From Oscillospiraceae bacterium (lineage in GTDB: Bacteria; Bacillota; Clostridia; Oscillospirales; Oscillospiraceae), in assembly GCA_020025715.1 (NCBI GenBank), contig JAHHRQ010000064.1, forward strand, positions 1 through 10,694: DNA of 10,694 bases. Direction: 5' to 3'. Below, one piece after another: positions 1-6,853 of the stretch. The notes beneath the pieces were generated by a model, which saw only the letters and a list, made by a program, of their open reading frames with translations, was not told the origin of the DNA and did not search any database. The stretch's first letter is position 1. The number at the start of each line of letters is the position of its first letter. The position numbers and the translations under genes are program-made.

Positions 1-9
1 CCGTTGCAC

Positions 10-38
10 TTGAAATTACCGGGCAAAGGATTTAAAAT
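10..38 (+). promoter_or_regulatory. Sigma-A type promoter for the HxlR-family gene
   Basis: TTGAAA at 10-15 and TAAAAT at 33-38 are separated by exactly 17 bases, close to the housekeeping consensus. Transcription would start near 45, leaving a leader of about 40 bases before the regulator gene at 86. The call rests on sequence match only. Confidence 0.6.
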
Positions 39-85
39 ATATAGACTGAAAATATTACATTGCTTCGGCATACAGGAGATTTGTG

Positions 86-427
86 ATGGGGAACAGTTTT
101 TTAAAATCCATACAAACATCTCGCCTTGAGGATTCGGGTTTTCATTACACTCTGTCCCTCATAAGCGGGAAATATAAACTGGTAGTTTTATATACTCTGG
201 CTACCTTCGATGTAGTACGCTTCAATGAAATGCAGCGTTTCATCGGCAGCATTTCATATAAAACATTAAGCTCTACTCTTAAAGAACTTGAAGAGGATAA
301 GCTCATTATAAGAACAGAATACCCTCAGGTTCCGCCCAAAGTTGAATACAGTCTTTCCCCGCGCGGAAAATCCTTAATTCCGGTTATGCACGCTTTGTGC
401 CAGTGGGGTGAGGACAACAGACTTTGA
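86..427 (+). CDS. HxlR-family winged-helix transcriptional regulator
   Basis: This 113-residue protein is a DNA-binding regulator of the HxlR group (MarR-like winged helix). Family signatures are visible in order: a GKYKLVVLYTL helix at about 28-38, FNEMQ near 46-50, a recognition-helix region ISYKTLSSTLKELEEDKLI at about 56-74, and the wing EYPQVPPKVEYSLSPRGKSL at about 78-97, ending in the usual QWGE. Length is normal for the family. An in-frame GTG at 83 directly precedes the ATG at 86. AGGAG at 74-78 gives 7 bases of spacing to the ATG but only 4 to the GTG, so the ATG is preferred. The cysteine that usually opens the HxlR domain (CPV/CPI type), and that serves as a redox sensor in members such as YodB and HypR, is missing: the only cysteine is at about 105. 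The target is unknown. The gene is monocistronic and convergent with the UvrA-like gene. Confidence 0.9.
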   Translation: MGNSFLKSIQTSRLEDSGFHYTLSLISGKYKLVVLYTLATFDVVRFNEMQRFIGSISYKTLSSTLKELEEDKLIIRTEYPQVPPKVEYSLSPRGKSLIPVMHALCQWGEDNRL

Positions 428-437
428 TTCTCAATTC

Positions 438-620
438 TTATATTGTTATTATTGTATCAGGCAAAAAGAACTCGCACCAGTACGCACCTTGCCGTGAGTT
501 ACTAACCCCAAGGTAAGTGTTAAGGGCTTCAAGTCGGCTTTTTGTTGCTGAAATTGCATTTATCGTCTTAAATACTAGCCTTATTGCGCTGATAGATTTA
601 AGCAAAAATTTTCTATAATA
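438..620 (-). pseudogene. Start-less 60-codon open frame, possible gene or repeat remnant
   Basis: On the minus strand a frame of 60 codons runs between two TAA stops and has no ATG or GTG start; an internal TTG codon lacks a convincing ribosome site. The reading includes a protein-like stretch (SRLEALNTYLGVSNSRQGAY). The composition looks coding rather than random, but I cannot assign a family with confidence. The same DNA contains nested inverted repeats: CAAAAAG at 462-468 with CTTTTTG at 538-544, and ACCTTG at 486-491 with CAAGGT at 509-514. It could be the tail of a decayed gene or mobile element, a dispersed repeat, or a structured RNA read by chance as protein. Together with the hairpin at 655-682 it accounts for most of the gap between the HxlR gene and the UvrA-like gene. 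Confidence 0.3.
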
Positions 621-654
621 TTATTGCAGAAACGGGAAAATTGATATAAAAGGT

Positions 655-682
655 AAAGCCGCTGACTTTTGTCAGCGGCTTT
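655..682. terminator. Bidirectional intrinsic terminator between convergent genes
   Basis: AAAGCCGCTGAC at 655-666 and GTCAGCGGCTTT at 671-682 form a perfect 12-bp stem with a TTTT loop. On the plus strand it is followed by a T-rich run (TTTCATTGTTTT counted from within the stem). On the minus strand it is followed by ACCTTTTAT. It lies about 40 bases past the stop of the UvrA-like gene and about 230 bases past the HxlR stop, so it most directly serves the minus-strand gene and may also stop read-through from the HxlR side. Confidence 0.8.
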
Positions 683-722
683 CATTGTTTTCGGTGTTTA
701 ATTTTATAAATTCCGTCTGGGT

Positions 723-2969
723 TTAAATGCTGTTTTTAAGATATGGTGCGGTTACAGAACCTGCAGCATTCAGCATATCGGCAGGGCGGCCGGAGAACAG
801 AATTCTGCCTCCGCTCTCGCCGCCGCTGGGGCCGAGCTCCACGGCATAATCTGCGGCTTTAAGAACCTCCAGATTATGCTCAATGACGTAAACGCTGTTG
901 CCTCGCTCAACAAGACGGTCAAAAAGAGCAATCATATTCTGAATATCCTGCAAATGCAGACCGTTTGTAGGTTCATCAAGTATAAATATCTGACCTTTGT
1001 CATTTAAGTGAGAGGCAAGCTTTATTCTTTGCAGCTCACCGCCGGACATGGTGGAAAGCGCCTGATTTAAGTGCAGGTATTTAAGTCCCACTTCAATCAG
1101 CGGCTTAAGCTTTCTCTCGATTGATGTTCCCTTAAAGAATTCGCAGGCCTGACGGACGGTGAAATCCATTACCTCGGCAATATTGTACCCGCGGTATTTA
1201 AATTCAAGAGCTTCTTTTGAATATCTGAGTCCGCCACAGGCTTCACACTCGGTTTCGATTGCATCCATAAATGCCATATCGGAAACAATGATACCTTTGC
1301 CGCCGCAGACAGGACATGCGCCCTCACCGTTAAAGGAATACATTCCGGCGCTCTTGCCGCTTTCGGCTGCAAAAAGCTTTCGTATATCGTCGGCAGCGCC
1401 TGTGTATGTGCCGGGAGTAGAGCGGAGGCTTGCTCCTATATCTCTCTGGCTGATAGATATTATCTCACCGGGGTACTGGCGCTCAAATTCCTCCATAAGG
1501 GAGCTTTTACCGGAACCTGCAACTCCTGCAATTACAGTCAGCACGCCAAGGGGCAGGGAAATGCCTACATTTTTAAGGTTATGGAGATTGGCGTTTTCAA
1601 TAGAAAAGCTTTCTTTGATTTCTCTGACATGTTCCTTAAAGCCTGACTTCTTTTTAAGAAGCCGGCCTGTAAGAGTGCCGCTTTTGAGAAGCTCGTCATA
1701 ACTGCCCTCAAAAAGCACGTTGCCGCCTTCAATACCCGCTCCGGGTCCCATATCCACGATATGGTCGGCTATTTCCATCATTTCTCTGTGGTGCTCAACC
1801 ATTAAAACGGTGTTGCCTCTGTCGCGGAGATTTTCAACCGCTTCTCTCAGAAGGTGAATATCGTGGCTGTGGAGACCTACACTGGGCTCGTCCAGCACGT
1901 AGAGAAGGTCAGACAGGGAAGAATTATTGTATTTTGCAATCTTGCACCGCTGTGCCTCACCGCCGGAAAGTGTTCCCATAGGACGATCAAGCGTGAGATA
2001 ATTAAGGCCTATGTCAATAAGTGCGCCTATGCGGGATGAAAGGGCATCCTTAATATCAACAGCAAGAGGGTCATCAATGTCTTTGAGCCACTCCATAATT
2101 TCAGGCAGGGGCATTGCGCTTACATCAGCGATATTCTTACCGCCGATTTTGCAGGAAAGAATGGTCTGATTAAGACGCTGACCGTGGCAGAGAGGGCAGG
2201 GGCCTTTATTAACCAGCGGTTCAAGCTTCTTCCAGTGAACCTTTGCATCGTCACGCTTCAGCATGCGGTTCATGCGGTACATAAGGCCCTCGTAGGTTGC
2301 GGTCTTGTAATATTCAGGAGGTGGATTTTTAAGCTTCATAGGCTCCTGATACAAAAACAAATCCAGTTCTTCCGGCGTATAGTCCTTTATCTTTTTGTTG
2401 TTATCGAAAAGACCGCAGCCGCCGTAATAAAGCCAGCGCCACTGGCCAGGCTCAAATGCAACGTAGCGTATAACGCCGGGGTCATTAAGGCACTTATCAA
2501 AATCAACCAGCTTGTGTACATCAATCTCCGTGTATTCACCCAGACCGTCACACTTGGGGCAGCGGCCCTGAGGGTGGTTAAAGGAGAAGGTATCGGAATA
2601 GCCTACAAAGGGCTTACCCACGCGGGAAAACAGAACGCGGAGCAGGGAATAGATGTCCGTGTATGTTCCCAGAGTTGAACGCACATTGTTAGAAGGCTTT
2701 TTCTGGTCAATAACTATTGCAGTAGGCAGATGCTCTATGCGTCCAACGCCGGGTCTGCTGTAATGGGGCAGATAGCGCTGGGCAAAGCTGGGGAAGGAAT
2801 CATTCAGTTCTCTTCTTGACTGTGCGGCAATAGTATCAAGCACAAGAGAGCTTTTACCTGAACCGGAAACACCTGTCACAACAGTGATCTGATGCTTGGG
2901 AATTTCCAGAGAAACATGTTTTAAGTTGTTCTGATAAGCATCGATAACACAAATATTGTCATTCTTCAT
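723..2969 (-). CDS. Short UvrA-type tandem ABC ATPase (excinuclease subunit A-like)
   Basis: This 748-residue protein carries two UvrA-type ATPase cassettes in one chain. With the ATG at 2969 as residue 1, the first cassette has Walker A GVSGSGKS (33-40), CPKC (137-140) and CPLC (258-261) zinc-binding pairs, signature LSGGEAQ (334-340), Walker B YVLDEP (about 357-362) and VEHH. The second has Walker A GVAGSGKS (482-489), a CX2C-X19-CX2C zinc finger (CPVC 552-555, CEAC 575-578), signature MSGGELQ (641-647), Walker B IFILDEP and IEH. All ATPase motifs look intact. It is about 190 residues shorter than classical UvrA (about 940), and the long segment between the first Walker A and first signature motif is reduced. 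This fits UvrA-like paralogues such as DrrC and UvrA2-type proteins, so a role in drug or DNA-adduct tolerance is as likely as canonical repair. Another in-frame ATG lies at 2999, but GAGGA stands at good spacing only before 2969. Confidence 0.9.
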   Translation of the reverse strand: MKNDNICVIDAYQNNLKHVSLEIPKHQITVVTGVSGSGKSSLVLDTIAAQSRRELNDSFPSFAQRYLPHYSRPGVGRIEHLPTAIVIDQKKPSNNVRSTLGTYTDIYSLLRVLFSRVGKPFVGYSDTFSFNHPQGRCPKCDGLGEYTEIDVHKLVDFDKCLNDPGVIRYVAFEPGQWRWLYYGGCGLFDNNKKIKDYTPEELDLFLYQEPMKLKNPPPEYYKTATYEGLMYRMNRMLKRDDAKVHWKKLEPLVNKGPCPLCHGQRLNQTILSCKIGGKNIADVSAMPLPEIMEWLKDIDDPLAVDIKDALSSRIGALIDIGLNYLTLDRPMGTLSGGEAQRCKIAKYNNSSLSDLLYVLDEPSVGLHSHDIHLLREAVENLRDRGNTVLMVEHHREMMEIADHIVDMGPGAGIEGGNVLFEGSYDELLKSGTLTGRLLKKKSGFKEHVREIKESFSIENANLHNLKNVGISLPLGVLTVIAGVAGSGKSSLMEEFERQYPGEIISISQRDIGASLRSTPGTYTGAADDIRKLFAAESGKSAGMYSFNGEGACPVCGGKGIIVSDMAFMDAIETECEACGGLRYSKEALEFKYRGYNIAEVMDFTVRQACEFFKGTSIERKLKPLIEVGLKYLHLNQALSTMSGGELQRIKLASHLNDKGQIFILDEPTNGLHLQDIQNMIALFDRLVERGNSVYVIEHNLEVLKAADYAVELGPSGGESGGRILFSGRPADMLNAAGSVTAPYLKNSI

Positions 2970-3058
2970 ATGTCTTTCCTCACAATAATTCATAGTCATT
3001 TTTTCTTATCTCAATAGGATGTTCTTTTTTTCTCGCTAATAATATCATATAAATTTTA

Positions 3059-3087
3059 AAAATAAAAGCTGCCGGGAAAAAATTCAA
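3059..3087 (-). promoter_or_regulatory. Possible promoter for the UvrA-like gene
   Basis: Read on the minus strand, TTGAAT (3087-3082) is followed after 17 bases by TATTTT (3064-3059), with four of six matches in each hexamer. It would give a leader of about 85 bases before the start at 2969. The surrounding DNA is very AT-rich, so chance matches are easy and the call is weak. Confidence 0.3.
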
Positions 3088-3125
3088 GCTTCGTTCAAAT
3101 TTGGGCATTATTAAAGCCTGTTTAC

Positions 3126-3154
3126 TTGACATTCCGGCATAAAATGTCTATATT
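3126..3154 (+). promoter_or_regulatory. Strong promoter for the ABC importer operon
   Basis: TTGACA at 3126-3131 matches the -35 consensus perfectly. After 17 bases comes TATATT at 3149-3154, with an overlapping TATTAT at 3151-3156. Transcription would begin near 3161, leaving an untranslated leader of roughly 200 bases before the first permease at 3370. Confidence 0.7.
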
Positions 3155-3160
3155 ATGTAG

Positions 3161-3369
3161 TAATATTTTAAATTAAGCATTTCTTAAAATGAGTTAAATC
3201 CGCCGTTTTAATATAGGTAAAATTACCTTTATGCTCAAAAATGCTGTGCCGTGTATTTGTGCCCGTGCTTTAAATTTGCCCAATTCTGCACTTGTATAGA
3301 GCGCCGCAGAGAGTTATACTTATAAAATATAAAATCATTTCAGATCTGTTTCAGGAGCAGGAGATAAAA
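3161..3369 (+). promoter_or_regulatory. Leader of the importer operon with a small palindrome
   Basis: This gene-free stretch follows the operon promoter. It contains GGTAA at 3216-3220 and TTACC at 3223-3227, a 12-base palindrome that could be an operator half-site pair or a weak hairpin. It also has a direct repeat GTGCCGTG (3246-3253) and GTGCCCGTG (3259-3267). I see no match to a known riboswitch class and no strong terminator. The stretch ends with AGGAG at 3359-3363, the ribosome site of the first permease. Confidence 0.35.
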
Positions 3370-4260
3370 ATGGAGAAAAACAATCTTAAAGCTTGGCTTT
3401 ACCTTTTGCCCGCAATACTGTTTTTGGGATTTTTCATGGTATATCCTCTTATAGATGTATTCATCTATTCCTTTGAGGAGGGCTATAATTTTGCGTCCCA
3501 GAGCTATTATGATACCGGTTTATATAACTTTTCCTATATACTCCATGACCCGTATTTTTTACAGGCAGTAAAGAATACCGTCATTCTGGTTGTGATAACC
3601 GTTCCTATTTCAACCGGAATTGCCCTTTTAATTTCCGCCGGCCTCGCTTCAATTAAGAAGCTGAGAAACCTTTTTGAAACTATATATTTTCTCCCTTATG
3701 TAACCAACACTCTGGCTGTGGGCCTTGTGTTTATGATACTTTTCAAAAAGACCGCCTATACAGACGGCCTTGTGAATATGATTATAAACTTCTTCGGCGG
3801 CAGCTCGGTAGACTTCATTGAAGGACCATATTGGGCAAAAATGTTTGTCCTCTGCTTCTATACTATATGGGTAGTTCTGCCGTTTAAAATTCTGCTGCTC
3901 ACAAGCGCCCTTTTATCGGTGGACAGAACCTATTATGATGCAGCCCGCATTGACGGTACATCCGGCAAACGCATTTTCTGGAAAATTACCCTGCCTCTCA
4001 TTTCTCCTACTATATTCTATCTGATTATTACCGGCTTTATAGGTGCGTTCAAAGCCTATTCCGATGCGGTTGCACTATTTGGAACGAACCTAAACGCGGC
4101 TGAAATGAATACAATCGTCGGATATGTATATGACATGCTGTACGGTGACAGCGGCGGTTATCCCTCATATGCCTCAGCCGCTGCAATAATCCTGTTTGCT
4201 ATTGTGCTTACCATAACGGTTATAAACCTTCTTGTAAGCAAAAAGCATACCCATTACTGA
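3370..4260 (+). CDS. Carbohydrate-type ABC transporter permease, MalF/UgpA-like
   Basis: This 296-residue inner-membrane protein is the first permease of a CUT1-type importer. About six hydrophobic helices are visible (roughly residues 9-31, 68-93, 104-125, 157-180, 211-232 and 265-290). The cytoplasmic EAA loop YYDAARIDGTSGKRIFWK starts at about 188 and contacts the transport ATPase. The N terminus, AWLYLLPAILFLGFFMVYPL, is typical of the family. The start was set at the ATG at 3370 because AGGAG lies 6 bases upstream; an in-frame TTG at 3292 would add 26 polar residues with no ribosome site. It is followed after 4 bases by the second permease. No ATP-binding subunit is present in this operon, so a shared MsmK/MalK-type ATPase encoded elsewhere is inferred. 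The substrate cannot be read from the sequence. Confidence 0.92.
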   Translation: MEKNNLKAWLYLLPAILFLGFFMVYPLIDVFIYSFEEGYNFASQSYYDTGLYNFSYILHDPYFLQAVKNTVILVVITVPISTGIALLISAGLASIKKLRNLFETIYFLPYVTNTLAVGLVFMILFKKTAYTDGLVNMIINFFGGSSVDFIEGPYWAKMFVLCFYTIWVVLPFKILLLTSALLSVDRTYYDAARIDGTSGKRIFWKITLPLISPTIFYLIITGFIGAFKAYSDAVALFGTNLNAAEMNTIVGYVYDMLYGDSGGYPSYASAAAIILFAIVLTITVINLLVSKKHTHY

Positions 4261-4264
4261 GAGG

Positions 4265-5158
4265 ATGGCTGAGAAATTGGACTATACAAATTCAGTAAAC
4301 TATAATGAAATAGAAAGAAAAGCGGAGAAAAAGAAGATAGTCAAAAACACTGTTCTTTATACTCTTCTTACCATATGGGCCGTAATGGTTCTGTTCCCGT
4401 TTTTCTGGATGATACTTACGTCTATAAAAAGTTACGGCGAATATAACGCAGAATATGTCCCCAAGTTTTACGCAGCATCTCCCACCCTGCAAAACTACGT
4501 TGATGCCTTTAACGCCGTGCCTCTGGGACGCTATCTTTTAAATACTCTGATTTTTGCCCTTGCCACTACCGCAATAATGATAGTGGTAATAACTCTCGCG
4601 GCTTATGCCTTTGCCCGCCTTGAATTCAAAGGTAAGAATTTCCTGTTTACCCTTTTCCTGTCTCTGATGATGATACCCAGTGAGCTTGTGGTTATAACTA
4701 ACTTCACTACCATAACTAACTGGGACATGCGAAACACATTCTTAGGTCTTATCCTGCCCTCAGTAACTTCGGTATTCTATATCTACCTGCTGAAAGAAAA
4801 CTTCTCTCAGGTACCCGATACTCTGTATTATGCTGCTAAGGTGGACGGCACATCTGACCTTAAATATCTCTTTAAGGTTATGATACCTATCTGCAAGCCC
4901 ACCATGATAACTATCTGCATCCTTAAAATTATAGAGTGCTGGAACTCCTATGTCTGGCCCAGACTTATTACCGACGAGCAAAGCCATTACCTTGTCTCAA
5001 ACGGTATTCAGGAGATAAGGGAAAACGGTTTCGGACGAGAAAACATTCCTGCCATGATGGCGGCTGTTGTGGTTATTTCCGTGCCTCTTGTGGTTTTGTT
5101 TCTGGTGTTCAGAAATAAAATTATGGAGGGTGTTTCGAGAGGAGGCAATAAAGGTTGA
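4265..5158 (+). CDS. Carbohydrate-type ABC transporter permease, MalG/UgpE-like
   Basis: This 297-residue protein is the second permease of the importer. It has a short polar, lysine-rich cytoplasmic N terminus, then about six hydrophobic helices (first at about 29-51, last at about 263-283). The EAA loop LYYAAKVDGTSDLKYLFK starts at about 187, and the C terminus RNKIMEGVSRGGNKG is the usual MalG-type ending. The gene begins 4 bases after the first permease stops. The purine run GAGAGG abuts the ATG with no spacer, which is unusual; translation is probably coupled to the upstream gene. An in-frame TTG at 4277 is a less likely alternative. Its stop overlaps the start of the binding-protein gene (TTGA). 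The two permeases would form a heterodimeric channel. Confidence 0.92.
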   Translation: MAEKLDYTNSVNYNEIERKAEKKKIVKNTVLYTLLTIWAVMVLFPFFWMILTSIKSYGEYNAEYVPKFYAASPTLQNYVDAFNAVPLGRYLLNTLIFALATTAIMIVVITLAAYAFARLEFKGKNFLFTLFLSLMMIPSELVVITNFTTITNWDMRNTFLGLILPSVTSVFYIYLLKENFSQVPDTLYYAAKVDGTSDLKYLFKVMIPICKPTMITICILKIIECWNSYVWPRLITDEQSHYLVSNGIQEIRENGFGRENIPAMMAAVVVISVPLVVLFLVFRNKIMEGVSRGGNKG

Positions 5159-6744
5159 AAAAGAAAATCTGCCTGCTCACAGCGCTTATTCTCATTCTGT
5201 CTTTCGCACTGAGCGGATGCCACGGTTCAAAAGGTATTCCGGAGTTTGCGGTGCCTGATGAGTTTGACGAAAGCCGGGACTATGAAATAACTTTCTGGGC
5301 TAAAAACGACACCAACAAAACCCAGACTGATATTTACGAAAAATCCATACGAGATTTTGAAAGTCTTTACCCCAACATTCATGTAAATCTCCGCCTTTAT
5401 ACCAAGTACGGTGATATTTACAATGACGTAATTACAAATATTGCAACCAATACCACTCCTAATGTGTGCATCAGCTACCCCGACCACATTGCAACCTATC
5501 TCAGCGGCTCCAATATCGTTGTGCCTCTGGACAGCCTTTTTGAGGATGAAAATTACGGTCTGGGCGGTGAAAAGCTCCGCTTTGAGGGCGTTACTAAAGA
5601 CGAAATTGTGCCTAAATTCTTAAATGAGGGCATTATTAAGGAAAAATCCTACGCCCTGCCCTTTATGCGCTCCACTGAGGCCTGCTATGTAAATAAGGAC
5701 ATGGTAGAAAAGCTTGGATACACTCTTCCTGACGTTCTCACATGGGACTTTATATGGGAGGTTTCCGAGGCTGCAATGGCAACGGACAGTGACGGTAATT
5801 TCCTTGTAAACGGTCAGAATGTCTTAATTCCGTTCATCTATAAGTCCACTGACAACATGATGATACAGATGCTAAAGCAGAAAAACGCCGGATATTCCAA
5901 TGAAAACGGCGATATTCTGATTTTTAATGACACTACCAGAGAGCTTCTTTTTGAAATTGCAAAGCATGGCGAGAGCAGAGCTTTCTCTACCTTTAAGATT
6001 TCCAGTTACCCCGGCAACTTCTTTAATGCCGGACAGTGCATTTTTGCTGTTGACTCAACTGCCGGTGCAACATGGATGGGAACTCACGCACCGCTTATAG
6101 ATATAAGCAGCGACAAGCTGGTTGACTTTGAAACCGTTGTAATGCCTCTGCCTCAGTTTGACACTGAAAATCCTCAGATGATTTCTCAGGGTCCCTCGAT
6201 CTGTATCTTTAACAAGGATGACAGTCAGGAAGTTCTGGCATCATGGCTTTTTGCTCAGTATCTGCTTACAAATGAGGTTCAGACCGCCTATGCAGAAACC
6301 GAGGGCTATATCCCCGTAACATCAAAAGCTCAAAATTCAGAGGAATATCAGGATTATATGAGCCGGATAGGGGAGGACAACAACGAGCATTATGACGTTA
6401 AGATTAAAGCCTCACAGCTGCTTCTTGATAATATAGACAATACCTTTGTTACCCCTGTTTTTAACGGCTCTGCATCTCTCCGTGATGCGGCAGGACAGCT
6501 TATCGAAAATACTGTTAAATCCGAACGCCGGAAAGAGCTTGTGGATGACGAATACATGGACAATCTCTTTAAGGACGTTAAAAGTCTGTACAGACTCGAC
6601 CAGAATACAGGCGGTGAAAACGGCAAGAAGGATTTAGGCCCATTGCCTGATGCAGCGGTTGTTTTGTTGGGTACACTTGCTTTTACCTGGGTTTTAATAG
6701 CAATATATTTTGTTTTGCAGCTCAGGAAGGATAAAAAACGATAA
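5155..6744 (+). CDS. Extracellular solute-binding lipoprotein with extra C-terminal membrane helix
   Basis: This 529-residue substrate-binding protein belongs with the upstream permeases. It starts with a lipoprotein signal (MKKK, hydrophobic core, lipobox LSGC with the lipidated Cys22). A typical SBP_bac_1 fold follows: YEITFWAKND near 42-51, a first lobe with TTPNVCISYPDHIATYL, and YALPFMRSTEACYVNKDM for the hinge and ligand region. Most CUT1 binding proteins are about 420-450 residues. Here the extra length includes a linker and a C-terminal hydrophobic helix (about 500-523) followed by RKDKKR, which predicts a second membrane anchor with the tail inside. The start is TTG at 5155, overlapping the previous stop (TTGA). 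AGAGGAGG at 5138-5145 sits 9 bases upstream and supports it. The gene is last in the operon, not first as is common. Ligand is unknown, probably a sugar or glycan fragment. Confidence 0.9.
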   Translation: MKKKICLLTALILILSFALSGCHGSKGIPEFAVPDEFDESRDYEITFWAKNDTNKTQTDIYEKSIRDFESLYPNIHVNLRLYTKYGDIYNDVITNIATNTTPNVCISYPDHIATYLSGSNIVVPLDSLFEDENYGLGGEKLRFEGVTKDEIVPKFLNEGIIKEKSYALPFMRSTEACYVNKDMVEKLGYTLPDVLTWDFIWEVSEAAMATDSDGNFLVNGQNVLIPFIYKSTDNMMIQMLKQKNAGYSNENGDILIFNDTTRELLFEIAKHGESRAFSTFKISSYPGNFFNAGQCIFAVDSTAGATWMGTHAPLIDISSDKLVDFETVVMPLPQFDTENPQMISQGPSICIFNKDDSQEVLASWLFAQYLLTNEVQTAYAETEGYIPVTSKAQNSEEYQDYMSRIGEDNNEHYDVKIKASQLLLDNIDNTFVTPVFNGSASLRDAAGQLIENTVKSERRKELVDDEYMDNLFKDVKSLYRLDQNTGGENGKKDLGPLPDAAVVLLGTLAFTWVLIAIYFVLQLRKDKKR

Positions 6745-6769
6745 TTTGGTAATTGTTTTCAATTTGTTA

Positions 6770-6798
6770 TTGATTTTCTCATGCTTCATGAGTAAACT
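6770..6798 (+). promoter_or_regulatory. Promoter of the OB-repeat lipoprotein with palindromic spacer
   Basis: TTGATT at 6770-6775 and TAAACT at 6793-6798 are separated by 17 bases. The spacer contains a perfect inverted repeat, CTCATG (6778-6783) and CATGAG (6787-6792) with a CTT centre. A regulator bound there would lie between the -35 and -10 elements. A small GGGGAA/TTCCCC hairpin follows in the leader at 6810-6827, just before the ribosome site AGGAG at 6841-6845. Confidence 0.5.
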
Positions 6799-6853
6799 AT
6801 GACAGGTAAGGGGAAATAAAATTCCCCAAGCAAATGAAAAAGGAGATTTTAAA

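Noticed and set aside
1159..2678. Several open frames of 60-180 codons on the plus strand inside the UvrA-like gene
   Set aside because: They are antisense to intact ATPase motifs and show no recognisable domains or ribosome sites.
3292..3369. Upstream TTG start adding 26 residues to the first permease
   Set aside because: No ribosome site precedes it, and the added residues are not family-like. The ATG at 3370 has AGGAG at 6-base spacing.
3161..3369. A known riboswitch in the importer leader
   Set aside because: I could not find the conserved core motifs of a familiar class, nor an expression-platform terminator.
6751..6764. AATTG-TTTT-CAATT as a terminator of the importer operon
   Set aside because: The stem has only five mostly A-T pairs and no clean T tract, so it is unlikely to stop transcription. 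Some read-through into the lipoprotein gene is possible.
6810..6827. GGGGAA/TTCCCC hairpin as a terminator or riboswitch
   Set aside because: The stem is six base pairs, is not followed by T residues, and sits just before a ribosome site. At most it is a minor leader element.
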